Source: Streptomyces tuirus (lineage in GTDB: Bacteria > Actinomycetota > Actinomycetes > Streptomycetales > Streptomycetaceae). Taken from it: a stretch of 64,000 nucleotides of DNA. Positions 29,001-37,127 of the stretch are shown piece by piece. How positions within the stretch are numbered: the first letter of the stretch is position 1; the number at the start of each line of letters is the position of its first letter. The notes under the pieces were generated by a model. That model made no database searches. It had not been told where the DNA came from and was given only the letters and a program-made list of their open reading frames with translations. Where the stretch lies: NCBI GenBank assembly GCA_018195615.1, contig JAGTPG010000002.1:1798001-1862000 (forward strand), given 5' to 3'. The position numbers were made by a program, and so were the translations under genes.

Positions 29001-30069
29001 GTGTGGCCTCCGGGGCCGGAGCGGGTGCCATGTTCTGCTGAGCAGCCGCCGGGCTTGGTTCGCCGCCGTCGGCCGAGTCGCCGACCACGGCCGACCCGGA
29101 GGTCTCGGGAACAGCAGCGGCACCGCCCTGCTCACCGTCCGGAACAGCACCGTCCATGACCGGCTCCGGCGTCTCGGCCTGCGCGGGCACGTCCCCGGGC
29201 TCGCCGGTCACCGATGCATCCGCCTCCGGAACGACACCCGTTCCGGCGACATCAGCCGTGCCGGGCGCGGGAACGGCCTGGTCGGCATCCGGACCGACAC
29301 CCGCCCGGAGCTCACCCGGCTCACCGGCAACCTCCGCACCCTGCACAGGCGCCGCCTGGCCCGCGTCCGGGCCGGGCTCGGCCGCAGGCTCCGGGTTCGG
29401 CGCGGTCGCGGTCGCGGGCAATTGTTCGGCGTCGGCCGGGTGCGTCGGCGTCGGCTCGCTCGTCTCCGTCGCCGCGTGCGTGGCGACGGCCTGGGCCGTG
29501 CCCGCCGGCTGCTGGGCCGGAACAACCGTTTCCGCAGGTGCCGCCCCGGCGCTCACCGGGGCCTGGGGCGTGGGCTGTGCGCCCCAGGGAGCCGCCGGGG
29601 GCGAGAGCGGCTCGGGGGCGCGCGGGGCGTCCAGGTACTCGGGGCCGGCCGACCCGGGGGCGGGCTGACGTACCGGCGCGTCCGCGGGGCCGCGGTCGGC
29701 GAGCGAACGGACCGGGCTGGCGGAGCTGTCGGGCAGGGGCGGGCCGAGGTGCAGGGGCCTGCGCGGAGTGATGGGCGGGATCGGCGGGGGGTCGGGCAGG
29801 CGGACGCCGCCGAGGTCGACCGAGCCGCTGTCGCGGCCGGAGATCTCGTGCGGGCCCGGCTGGTGCACGGCCTCGACGACCGGCTCCGGCGCGGGCGGGG
29901 CGACCTCGTTGCCCCAGGCGCCGTGGGAGCCGGGCAACAGCAGGTCTTCGTCCTCGGCGGTGTTCTCGGAGAGGTAGGCGTACGCACCGGGCGCGGGGGC
30001 GCCCGGCTGCTCCACCATGCCTGCGCTCTCCGGCAGTCCCTCGCCCGGGACCTGGCCGGTGTCGGTCAT
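26090..30069 (-). CDS. cobT: Giant fusion: disordered N-terminus + BluB + CobT
   Basis: The reconstructed protein has about 1,327 residues from ATG 30069. Residues 1 to about 730 are low-complexity, rich in Ala, Pro and Glu, and include a 20-residue tandem repeat. Residues about 745-970 form a BluB/nitroreductase domain (RRDIRNGFRSDPIP and GLGVGWVSFFDEREM), which would make 5,6-dimethylbenzimidazole from FMN. Residues about 975-1327 are CobT, with AIFAGDHGVHAQGVTPWP, TGEMGIGNTTASAAL and EGTGALLALP. CobT converts dimethylbenzimidazole to alpha-ribazole phosphate for the lower ligand of cobalamin. Four single-base deletions break the frame, near 28717, 28403, 28190 and 26162. It lies downstream of cobL. 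Confidence 0.86.
28571..28690. repeat. 60-bp exact tandem duplication inside cobT
   Basis: Positions 28571-28630 are repeated without change at 28631-28690, apart from the final boundary base. The unit is 60 bp, so it encodes 20 residues (pattern VASEAVAAEVAAPEAVGPEA) and keeps the frame. It lies within the disordered N-terminal part of the BluB-CobT fusion. Confidence 0.9.
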
Positions 30070-30436
30070 GCGTACCCCTCGCCCATCGGTTAGTGCTCCT
30101 ACGACCAGCTCACCCGGAACGGCGCACCGACCGCCCCACAGTGAAGAACGAGCGTGCGTCCCCAGCGGCACGAACGGCCCGCCCGGAAAAGGCGACAAAG
30201 CCACTCACTGGCATTGTTGCGGCCGAACCACCGCCACGGCACCTTGATCCGCGACGGTTCCGCTGTGGACTGCGCCACGTTGCGCGTCCTCCGGTTGTGC
30301 CGTACCACACCCGCCCCAAATCGGGCGGGTTTTCCGGACATTGACCGACGAACTGCCGGGCGTCCTGGTGCGGTGCAGCGATCGGCCACCCTACCGCGCG
30401 CAGTACGACAACCCGATCACGGGGACGGCGGCGGGG
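30070..30436 (-). other. Intergenic region between cobL and cobT
   Basis: About 370 bp separate the cobL stop from the cobT start on the same strand. I see an 8-bp inverted repeat with a 6-nt loop at 30309-30330 (ACCCGCCC/GGGCGGGT), flanked by TTTT on the plus side. I looked for a cobalamin riboswitch and found no convincing B12 box. The region probably carries a promoter for cobT. Confidence 0.45.
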
Positions 30437-31657
30437 TCAGGCGCTGCGCCGGGGCAGCACGCCGCTGAGCAGGAACGCGACGCTCCGTTCCTTCTCCGTC
30501 CAGGCCCGGGTGTCGAGTTCGACGGACTGGAGCAGGGCGCACTCGACGCCGTACCCGTGCTCGGTCAGGTCCCGGCCGATGAGTTCGGCGGCGTCGCGGG
30601 TGGCGGCGTGGGTGACGATGCGCTGCGGGCGGCGGTCGGCGACGGCCGAGACCACGGCCGCTCCCCCGCCGCCGACGCGGACGACGTCGGGTTCGGGGAG
30701 GTTCTCCAGGATGTGCGGGGCGGTGCCGTGCACGATCTGGAGCTGGACGCCGAGGCGGCGGGCGGTCGCGTCGGTGCGGGCGCAGGCCGTCCGGTCGCTG
30801 TCGACGGCGATGACGGCGGCGCCGGCGCGTGCGGCCTCGATGGCGAAGGCACCGCTGCCGCAGCCGATGTCCCACACGAGGTCGCCGACGCGCGGTCCTA
30901 GACGGGCGAGTTGGGAGTCGCGCAGCAGCTGGTTCTCGCCCTCGCCGAGGTCGCCGCCGTACGCCTCGGCGGGCAGGGTCCAGCCGCGTGGCCCGGCGGA
31001 CGGATCGCGGCCGGCGATCCAGCCGCCGGTCTCCCCCGCGGTACCGGGGCGGGCCGGGCCGCCGAGGACGATGACGACATTGGGGTCGCGCCAGGTGTGG
31101 TCGGCGGCCTTGTCGGAGGTGACGACGGTGACCCGCTCGCGTTCGGTGCCGAGTTCCTCGCAGATGACGAAGGAGCGGTGGACTCCTTCGAGGAGCAGGC
31201 CGAGTTCGGCGGGGCCGGCGCCGGGTGAGGTGAGTACGGCCACCTTGGTGTGGGCTCGGCACACGTTGACCGCGCGGCGCAGGGTGCGACGGTGTGCGAC
31301 GACCACCTGGGCGTCGTCCCAGGGCATGCCGGCGCGGGCGAAGGCTGCGGCGACCGAGGAGACGGCGGGGACGACTTCGACCTCGAGGCCGAACTCGGGA
31401 GCGCGCAGGGTGCGGACGACGCCGAAGAAGCCTGGGTCGCCGTCGGCGAGCACGACGGCCGTGCCGCGGTGGGCGGCGATGCGGCGGGCGGCGAGGGCGA
31501 CGCTGCCGAGGCGGATGCGCTCGGCGCCGGCGGGGACCTCCGGGAGCGCCAGGTGGTGGGCGGCACCCGCAACGAGCGTGGCGGCGCCCAGGGCGGCGCG
31601 CGCCGCGGCGGTCAGCGGCGAACCGTCCCAGCCGATCACCGTGACCCGGTCGGCCAT
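30437..31657 (-). CDS. cobL: Precorrin-6Y C5,15-methyltransferase (decarboxylating)
   Basis: This intact 406-residue bifunctional enzyme has an N-terminal CbiE-like methyltransferase domain (VTVIGWDGSPLT, then DGDPGFFGV near residue 72, then AVSSVAAAFARAG near residue 98). The C-terminal CbiT-like domain carries the SAM motif VWDIGCGSGAFAIEAARAGA near residue 265. It methylates C5 and C15 and removes the C12 acetate carboxyl during cobalamin synthesis. It is the first of three corrinoid genes on this strand, followed by the BluB-CobT fusion and cysG. Confidence 0.95.
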   Translation of the reverse strand: MADRVTVIGWDGSPLTAAARAALGAATLVAGAAHHLALPEVPAGAERIRLGSVALAARRIAAHRGTAVVLADGDPGFFGVVRTLRAPEFGLEVEVVPAVSSVAAAFARAGMPWDDAQVVVAHRRTLRRAVNVCRAHTKVAVLTSPGAGPAELGLLLEGVHRSFVICEELGTERERVTVVTSDKAADHTWRDPNVVIVLGGPARPGTAGETGGWIAGRDPSAGPRGWTLPAEAYGGDLGEGENQLLRDSQLARLGPRVGDLVWDIGCGSGAFAIEAARAGAAVIAVDSDRTACARTDATARRLGVQLQIVHGTAPHILENLPEPDVVRVGGGGAAVVSAVADRRPQRIVTHAATRDAAELIGRDLTEHGYGVECALLQSVELDTRAWTEKERSVAFLLSGVLPRRSA

Positions 31658-31790
31658 CGTCGTCAGTCTCCAGGGGTTCTCGCAGGTCGTCTGCGTGTCG
31701 TCGGGTGAGCGGCCCGCAGGCGGGCTCCGTGAGAGTACCCGGTGAAGGCGGCGGAGGGGGCGGCGGTGCCGTCGCGCGGTGCCCGTCCGG

Positions 31791-32423
31791 TCAGTTCCAG
31801 TCGCCGTAGGAGGTGAAGCCGCCGGGCAGCTGCTCGCCGACGCCGTCGAGGTCCTCGGGGAGCAGGCTCCAGACGATGAGGTCGGTGCGTACGTCGGTCC
31901 ACTCGTCGTTGTCCGTCCGGGTCCGCGCTATCCAGGCGCCGCGCAGCACTCCCTCGCTGATGCAGCCGATCTTCTGCGCCACCTGCTGGGAGGCGGTGTT
32001 GTCGGCGGCGGTGCGCAGTTCCAGGCGCTCGAACTTCTGGTCGTTGAAGAGCCACCGCGCCGTGACGAGCGCCGCCTCGGAGGCGTAGCCCTCACCTCGG
32101 GCCCAGGGGGCGATGACGTAGGAGATCTCGCTGGAGCGGATCCGCCAGTCGGTGTTCTGGAGGTGGACGACGCCGACGAGGCGCTGGGTGAGGAACTCGG
32201 TGACGGCGAACACGATGCCGCGTCCCTCGGCCCGTTCGGCGGGGGCCTGTTGGGTGATCCAGGCGCGGGCGTGCGCCTCGGTGTAGGGCTGCGGGACGGA
32301 GGTCCAGGCGGTGACGAGTTCGTCGTTCATCATGTCGGCGAACGCCTGGATGTCCGGCTCCTCAAGAGGGCGCAGTACCAACCGCTCCGTGCTGATGGAG
32401 ACGTTGGGGAAGGTGCTCGTCAT
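31791..32423 (-). CDS. GNAT N-acetyltransferase (RimJ/RimL type)
   Basis: The protein has 210 residues from ATG 32423, with GGAG six bases upstream. It opens with TERLVLRPLEEPDIQAF, has the core IAPWARGEGYASEAALVTARWLF near residue 115 and NTASQQVAQKIGCISEGVLRG near residue 155. These are features of acetyltransferase_3 proteins that modify N-terminal amino groups or small amines. Substrate unknown. It lies 130 bp upstream of cobL on the same strand. Confidence 0.88.
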   Translation of the reverse strand: MTSTFPNVSISTERLVLRPLEEPDIQAFADMMNDELVTAWTSVPQPYTEAHARAWITQQAPAERAEGRGIVFAVTEFLTQRLVGVVHLQNTDWRIRSSEISYVIAPWARGEGYASEAALVTARWLFNDQKFERLELRTAADNTASQQVAQKIGCISEGVLRGAWIARTRTDNDEWTDVRTDLIVWSLLPEDLDGVGEQLPGGFTSYGDWN

Positions 32424-32502
32424 GCGCCGCTCCGTAACCTTCGGTGAACCTTCAGGGCCTGCTGAACTGCCCAGCATGCAGCATGAACGCACTGATTCGC
32501 AC

Positions 32503-32553
32503 CACGGGGTCCTCCCCCGTCCGGTGAGCTGTCCGGTAAGGGAGGACCCCGTG
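32503..32553 (-). terminator. Terminator of the metNIQ operon
   Basis: A perfect 14-bp stem (CACGGGGTCCTCCC/GGGAGGACCCCGTG) with a 23-nt loop lies 24 bp after the metQ stop. It separates metQ from the acetyltransferase gene. Confidence 0.7.
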
Positions 32554-32576
32554 CGCGGCGGGTGCCGGGCGTGGGC

Positions 32577-33395
32577 TCAGAAGGAGGCGAGCACGGAGCC
32601 GGCGTACTTGTCCTGGATGAACTTCTTCACCTCGGGCGAGGTGAGGAGCTTCGCGAGCTTCTTCACGCGCGGGTCGTCCTCGTTGCCCTTCTTCACGGCG
32701 AGGAAGTTGCCGTAGGGGTTGTTCTTCGGGGACTCCAGGACGAGGGCGTCCTTCGACGGCTTGAGGTCGGACTCGATGGCGTAGTTGCCGTTGACGACGG
32801 CGGCGTCCACGTCGTCGAGGGAGCGCGGGGTCTGGGCCGCCTCCAGCTCCTTGAACTCGAGCTTCTTAGGGTTCTCGGTGATGTCGGACGGGGTCGCCTC
32901 GTTGCCGACGCCCGCCTTGAGGGTGATCAGCCCGTTGGCGGCCAGGAGCTTCAGGGCGCGGGCCTCGTTGACGGTGTCGTTGGGGACGGCGACGGTCGCA
33001 CCGCTCTTCAGGTCGTCGGCCTTCTTGACCTTGTGGGAGTAGAGGCCGAGCGGTTCCAGGTGGACCGTGACGACGGGCACGATGTCGGTGCCGTTCTTCT
33101 TGTTGTAGTCGTCGAGGTACGGCTTGTTCTGGAAGTAGTTGGCGCCCACGGAGCCGTCCTGCGTCGCGGGGTTCTGCGACGTGTAGTCGGTGAACTCCTT
33201 GACCTCCAGGTCGAGGCCCTCCTTCTTCGCCAGGTTGTCCTTGACGTAGGTGAGGATCTCGGCGTGCGGGACGGGGCTCGCGGCGACGATCAGGGGTCCG
33301 TCGGAACCGGAGTTGCCCGCGCCGCAGGCGCCGAGCCCGAGGGTGAGGGCTCCGGCGGCGAGGACGGCGGTGGTGATCTTGGCGGTGTTACGCAC
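32577..33395 (-). CDS. metQ: Methionine ABC transporter substrate-binding lipoprotein
   Basis: The protein has 272 residues starting at GTG 33395. It has a Sec signal with lipobox LGACGAG near residue 23 and the NlpA/MetQ family fold: IVAASPVPHAEIL, YTSQNPATQDGSVGANYFQNKPYLDDYN, HLEPLGLYS and VAVPNDTVNEARAL in order. It would deliver D/L-methionine to the MetNI complex on the outer face of the membrane. It is the third gene of metNIQ, with a 63-bp gap after metI. Confidence 0.95.
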   Translation of the reverse strand: MRNTAKITTAVLAAGALTLGLGACGAGNSGSDGPLIVAASPVPHAEILTYVKDNLAKKEGLDLEVKEFTDYTSQNPATQDGSVGANYFQNKPYLDDYNKKNGTDIVPVVTVHLEPLGLYSHKVKKADDLKSGATVAVPNDTVNEARALKLLAANGLITLKAGVGNEATPSDITENPKKLEFKELEAAQTPRSLDDVDAAVVNGNYAIESDLKPSKDALVLESPKNNPYGNFLAVKKGNEDDPRVKKLAKLLTSPEVKKFIQDKYAGSVLASF

Positions 33396-33458
33396 GAAAA
33401 GTGCCTTTCCTTATGGGCCTTGCGAGTGGTGCGACCCCGTCGTGGGTGAACGGGGAGT

Positions 33459-34166
33459 TCAGGAAGCGGCCTTGAGCAGCCGCAGTTTCGGGGCGGGGCC
33501 CGAGTGGGCGCCGCGGCGGTGCAGGGAGCGGGCCGCGTAGTCGCCGGCGAACTGGATGAGGGAGATGACGACGGCGAGGATCGCGACGGTGATCCACATC
33601 AGCTGGGTCTCGAAGCGCTGGTAGCCGTAGCGGATGGCGATGTCTCCGAGCCCGCCGGCGCCGACCGTGCCCGCCATGGCCGAGTAGCCGATGAGTGCGA
33701 CGATCGTGGTGGTGGTGCTGGAGATCAGCGACGGCAGGGACTCGGGCACGAGAACCTTGCGGACGATGGTCCAGGTGTTGCCGCCCATGGACTGCACGGC
33801 CTCGACGAGCCCGTGGTCCACTTCGCGTACGGCCGTCTCGACCAGGCGCGCGAAGAAGGGGATGGCTCCGACGGCGAGCGGCACGATGGCGGCCTCGCGG
33901 CCGATGGTCGTGCCCGTGATCCAGCGGGTGAAGGTCATCAGCGCGACCATCAGGATGATGAACGGCAGGGAGCGGGCGATGTTCACGACCTGCCCGATGA
34001 CCTTGTTGGCGACGACGTTCTGCAGGAGACCGCCGCGGTCGGTGAGGACCAGCAGGATGCCGAGCGGAAGTCCGCCGAGGACGGCGATGAGCGTGGACCA
34101 GCCGACCATGTAGAGCGTGTCCCAACACGCCTGTTCCAGCAGGGGCCGCATCTCGGACCAGGTCAC
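33459..34166 (-). CDS. metI: Methionine ABC transporter permease
   Basis: The protein has 235 residues from GTG 34166, with five membrane segments. The EAA motif is LVEAVQSMGGNTWTIVRKVLVPE near residue 140, and the MetI-specific segment IGYSAMAGTVGAGGLGDIAIRYGYQRF follows. Its GTG overlaps the metN stop (GTGA), so translation is coupled. It pairs as a homodimer with MetN. Confidence 0.95.
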   Translation of the reverse strand: MTWSEMRPLLEQACWDTLYMVGWSTLIAVLGGLPLGILLVLTDRGGLLQNVVANKVIGQVVNIARSLPFIILMVALMTFTRWITGTTIGREAAIVPLAVGAIPFFARLVETAVREVDHGLVEAVQSMGGNTWTIVRKVLVPESLPSLISSTTTTIVALIGYSAMAGTVGAGGLGDIAIRYGYQRFETQLMWITVAILAVVISLIQFAGDYAARSLHRRGAHSGPAPKLRLLKAAS

Positions 34167-35197
34167 TTGGCACCTTCCTTCACCAGTACGGACTCGTGGC
34201 CCGGGACGTCGATCTGGAGGCCCTGTTCGCGCAGGAAGCCGATCGGCACGACGTTGTCCTCGTAGCGGCCGGGCAGTTCGATGCGCATCCGGCCGACCTG
34301 GAGGCCGCCGACGGTGTCGATGGCGGCGCCGAGGATCGATATGTCGATGTTGTAGGTGCGGGCGAGCTGGGAGATGACGGGCTGGGTCGCACTCTCGCCC
34401 TGGAAGGTGACGTCGACGACGGTGCGGTCCTCGCCGGAGGCCTCGCCGTCGAGCGGGAACAGGGCGGCGGCCAGTTCGGAGCCGGGGGTGGCCAGGAGCT
34501 CGCTGACGGTGCCCGACTCGACGATGCGCCCGTTCTCCATGAGCGCGGCCGAGTCGCAGACCGACTTCACGACGTCCATCTCGTGGGTGATGAGCAGGAC
34601 AGTCAGGCCGAGCTGCCGGTTCAGGTCGCGCAGCAGCGCCAGGATCGAGCGGGTGGTCTCCGGGTCGAGGGCGCTGGTGGCCTCGTCGGAGAGCAGCACC
34701 TTGGGGTCGCCGGCCAGGGCGCGGGCGATGCCGACGCGCTGCTTCTGGCCGCCGGAGAGCTGGGCGGGGTAGGCGCCCGCCTTGTCGGCGAGGCCGACCA
34801 GGTCGAGCAGCTCCAGGGCCTTGCGGGAGCGTTCCTTGCCGGACTTGCCGAGGATCTCCAGCGGCAGTTCGACGTTGTCCTGGACGGTCCGCGAGGACAG
34901 CAGGTTGAAGTGCTGGAAGACCATGCCGATCCGGCTGCGCGCCTGCCGCAGTTCCTTCCCGGCGCGCGGGCCACTGCCCGCCAGGGCGGTGAGGTCCTGT
35001 CCGGCGACGCTCACGGTGCCGGAGGTGGGGCGCTCCAGCAGGTTGACGCAGCGGATGAGCGAGGACTTGCCGGCGCCGGACTGGCCGATGACGCCGTACA
35101 CCTCGCCTTCGCGGACGTGCAGGTCGACGCCGTCCAGGGCGGTGACCTCGCGGCCGCGCGAACGGTAGACCTTGGTCAGGTCCGTTGTGGTGATCAC
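34163..35197 (-). CDS. metN: Methionine ABC transporter ATP-binding protein with NIL domain
   Basis: The protein has 344 residues from GTG 35197. It has Walker A GQSGAGKSS near residue 39, signature LSGGQKQRVGIARAL near residue 143 and Walker B VLLSDEATSALD near residue 165. The C-terminal 80 residues form the NIL regulatory domain (VVDVTFQGESATQPVISQLARTYNIDISIL), which in this family binds methionine and inhibits transport. I choose GTG 35197 because GGAAA lies six bases upstream. GTG 35212 and ATG 35254 are alternatives. A Cys-rich leader ORF lies about 210 bp upstream. Confidence 0.94.
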   Translation of the reverse strand: MITTTDLTKVYRSRGREVTALDGVDLHVREGEVYGVIGQSGAGKSSLIRCVNLLERPTSGTVSVAGQDLTALAGSGPRAGKELRQARSRIGMVFQHFNLLSSRTVQDNVELPLEILGKSGKERSRKALELLDLVGLADKAGAYPAQLSGGQKQRVGIARALAGDPKVLLSDEATSALDPETTRSILALLRDLNRQLGLTVLLITHEMDVVKSVCDSAALMENGRIVESGTVSELLATPGSELAAALFPLDGEASGEDRTVVDVTFQGESATQPVISQLARTYNIDISILGAAIDTVGGLQVGRMRIELPGRYEDNVVPIGFLREQGLQIDVPGHESVLVKEGAK

Positions 35198-35405
35198 GTG
35201 GGTTTCCGTCACTGTCGAGTGCGCGGGCGTGGGTGTGCCCGGGCACAGGTGCATTCGTTCAGGGACGCGACACGGTTCTCGCGGGGGCGGGGAACCGGAG
35301 AGAACTTGTGCGCGGGCGGCTCGGCGTCACGCACCGCTCGGGGCGTGCGGACATGCCGCGGGTCTCGCTTCGGGGCGCGAGCTCAGGGGGTGGTGCGGGG
35401 GCCCT

Positions 35406-35492
35406 CTAGAAGGCGCACATTCGACACGTACAACGAGCACCGGGCGTCATGGTCGCCTCGGTCGCGGGGATGCGGTCGCTCGTCGTGGTCAT
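35406..35492 (-). CDS. Cys-rich leader peptide upstream of metNIQ
   Basis: A 28-residue ORF from ATG 35492 to TAG 35406 ends GARCTCRMCAF, so three Cys occur in its last seven residues. An internal ATG at 35450 would give a 14-residue version. A promoter-like sequence lies just upstream and would place the transcript start close to the first ATG, making it leaderless. Short uORFs ending in Cys clusters upstream of sulfur genes act as cysteine-responsive attenuators in actinobacteria. That role is inferred here. About 208 bp, including small hairpins, separate it from metN. Confidence 0.6.
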   Translation of the reverse strand: MTTTSDRIPATEATMTPGARCTCRMCAF

Positions 35493-35496
35493 GCCG

Positions 35497-35525
35497 CAAG
35501 TAAAACACGCGTACGGTCCTGACAA
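35497..35525 (-). promoter_or_regulatory. Sigma-70-type promoter of leader peptide and metNIQ
   Basis: On the minus strand TTGTCA (35520-35525) and TACTTG (35497-35502) are separated by exactly 17 bp. The leader ATG at 35492 is 4 bp beyond the -10 hexamer, which fits a leaderless transcript. Confidence 0.5.
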
Positions 35526-35575
35526 GCCGACGCTGTCCGGATGCTGGACAGCGGTGGACAGGGCGCCGGGGCTCG

Positions 35576-36226
35576 TCAGCCGCGGCGGGAGATCTCCACT
35601 CCCCGCTCGGTGACCAGTGCGGACAGGGCCGACAGGTCCTCGACCACCAGATCGGCGTGGAGCTCGTGGGCTCGGTGCGTTGTGGTCAATGCCACGGTGG
35701 TCATACCGGCGGCACGCCCGGCCGCGAGGCCCGCCGGGGCGTCCTCGAAGACGACGCAGTGGGCGGGGTCGACGCCGAGGGTGCGGGCGGCGAGCAGGTA
35801 GGGCTCGGGGTCCGGCTTGCCCCGGGTGACGTCGTCCGCGCAGACGAGCGTCTTGGGCAGGATGCCGACGGCGTCGAGCCGGGCCTCGGCCAGCCGCCGG
35901 GTGGCGGAGGTGACGACGGCCCAGCGCTCGGAGGGCAGGGCGTCGAGGAAGGTGCGGGTCCCCGGCAGCAGACGCACCCCGCCGTTGGGTACGTCCTCCA
36001 CCTCGAGGTCCTCGATCCGCGCGACCGCCTCCGGCACCACGCCGGCGGGCAGCAGGTCGGCGGCTATCTCGACGGCCGGCCGGCCGTGCAGCTCGACCCG
36101 GGCGAACTCCTCGGCCGTGATCCCGTACTCCGTGGCCCACCGCGCCCAGCAGCGGTCCACCGAGGCGAGGGAGGAGACCAGGGTTCCGTCGTTGTCGAAC
36201 AGCAGGGCGTGCGCGTGGATCTTCAT
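35576..36226 (-). CDS. HAD-superfamily hydrolase (beta-phosphoglucomutase-like)
   Basis: The protein has 216 residues. Motif I is LLFDNDGTLV near residue 10, with Asn replacing the usual residue between the two Asp. Motif II is VTSATRRLAEARL near residue 107. Motif III is the Lys in TRGKPDPEPYLLAA near residue 138. Motif IV is VVFEDAPAGLAAGRAAGM near residue 160. The cap is of the small helical type. It is probably a sugar-phosphate phosphatase. The substrate is not predictable. Confidence 0.9.
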   Translation of the reverse strand: MKIHAHALLFDNDGTLVSSLASVDRCWARWATEYGITAEEFARVELHGRPAVEIAADLLPAGVVPEAVARIEDLEVEDVPNGGVRLLPGTRTFLDALPSERWAVVTSATRRLAEARLDAVGILPKTLVCADDVTRGKPDPEPYLLAARTLGVDPAHCVVFEDAPAGLAAGRAAGMTTVALTTTHRAHELHADLVVEDLSALSALVTERGVEISRRG

Positions 36227-36295
36227 GCCCTCGACCCTACGGTGCAGGCCAGGGCCGGAAGCACCGGGCCTTTTCGGCCGTAATAAGGTCGCAGC

Positions 36296-36655
36296 ATGCT
36301 TGATGCCCTGACGCTGGTGACCGGCGTCGCCGCGCTGCTGCTCGCCGCCTGGTGCGGCTGGGCGGCCTACCGGGACCAGCCGACGAAGGACTGGCACTTC
36401 ATCGGGATGGCCGTGGTCACGCTGCTGTCGGTGATCCAGCTGGTGGTCGGGATCGTGCTGCTGGCGCAGGGCGAGAAGCCGGAGCAGGGCACGACGATCT
36501 TCGTGGCTTATCTGCTGGGGGCGTTCGCGTGTGTCCCGGCGGCGGGGTTCATGTCGTTGGCCGAGCGCACGCGGTGGGGCTCTGTGACGGTCGCCGCGGG
36601 TGGCGTGGTGCTGGCGGTGCTGGAGGTGCGGCTCTATGACATCTGGGGAGGCTGA
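36296..36655 (+). CDS. Hypothetical membrane protein (119 residues)
   Basis: The protein has four predicted membrane segments: LTLVTGVAALLLAAWCGWAAY, then FIGMAVVTLLSVIQLVVGIVLL, IFVAYLLGAFACVPAAGF and VTVAAGGVVLAVLEVRLYDIW. The stop lies one base before the next GTG, so it forms a two-gene unit with the following membrane protein. I do not know the family. Its small four-helix form is common in Streptomyces membrane proteins annotated as integral membrane proteins. Confidence 0.75.
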   Translation: MLDALTLVTGVAALLLAAWCGWAAYRDQPTKDWHFIGMAVVTLLSVIQLVVGIVLLAQGEKPEQGTTIFVAYLLGAFACVPAAGFMSLAERTRWGSVTVAAGGVVLAVLEVRLYDIWGG

Positions 36656-36656
36656 C

Positions 36657-37124
36657 GTGAGCCGGCGGCGGCTGACCAGCGGGCCGGGGACGCTGCTGGT
36701 GTGGCTGTACGGCGTGATGGTCGTCGGGGCGGTGTCGCGGTCGGCGTATCAGATCGCGACGGAGTTCGACCGGGCGCCGCTCGCCTATTCGCTGTCGGCC
36801 GTGGCCGGTGTCGTGTACGGGTTCATCACGTACTCGCTGGTGCGGGGTGGGGAGACTGCTCGGCGGGCGGCGCTGGTGTGTTGTGTCGCCGAGTTGGTGG
36901 GTGTGCTGACGGTCGGGACCTGGACGTTGATCGAGCCGTCGGCGTTTCCTGATGCGACCGTGTGGTCGGACTTCGGGATGGGGTATGTGTTCATCCCGAT
37001 TCTGTTGCCGGTGTCGGCGATTTACTGGCTGCGGAAGTCGCGTTCGCGGGAGGGGATGCGGGCTGAGGGGCGCCGGCGACTGCGGGTGCGTCGTGGTTGT
37101 TCGCGCAGTTCCCCGCGCCCCTGA
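36657..37124 (+). CDS. Hypothetical membrane protein, C-terminus formed by a dispersed repeat
   Basis: From GTG 36657 the protein has 155 residues with four membrane segments (LLVWLYGVMVVGAV, then LSAVAGVVYGFITYSLV, AALVCCVAELVGVLTVGTWTL and FIPILLPVSAIYWL). The last 17 residues (basic, RRGCSRSSPRP) and the stop codon come from a copy of the streptomycete dispersed repeat at 37081-37124, so the original C-terminus was probably shorter. It starts one base after the stop of the preceding membrane protein. Confidence 0.75.
   Translation: MSRRRLTSGPGTLLVWLYGVMVVGAVSRSAYQIATEFDRAPLAYSLSAVAGVVYGFITYSLVRGGETARRAALVCCVAELVGVLTVGTWTLIEPSAFPDATVWSDFGMGYVFIPILLPVSAIYWLRKSRSREGMRAEGRRRLRVRRGCSRSSPRP
37081..37124 (+). 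repeat. Streptomycete dispersed GC repeat, copy 1
   Basis: The sequence contains the core GCGCAGTTCCCCGCGCCCC preceded by a GGGTGCG-CGTCGT-like segment. The same element occurs at 43763-43808 in the same orientation and at 52614-52663 inverted. Confidence 0.75.
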
Positions 37125-37127
37125 CCA

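Noticed and set aside
30099-30389. 96-codon minus-strand ORF between cobL and cobT
   Set aside because: Composition is Arg/Cys/Trp-rich without a ribosome site, and part of it covers an inverted repeat.
30070-30436. Possible cobalamin riboswitch upstream of cobT
   Set aside because: A GCCACT-like string is present, but the conserved B12 box and surrounding core elements are not.
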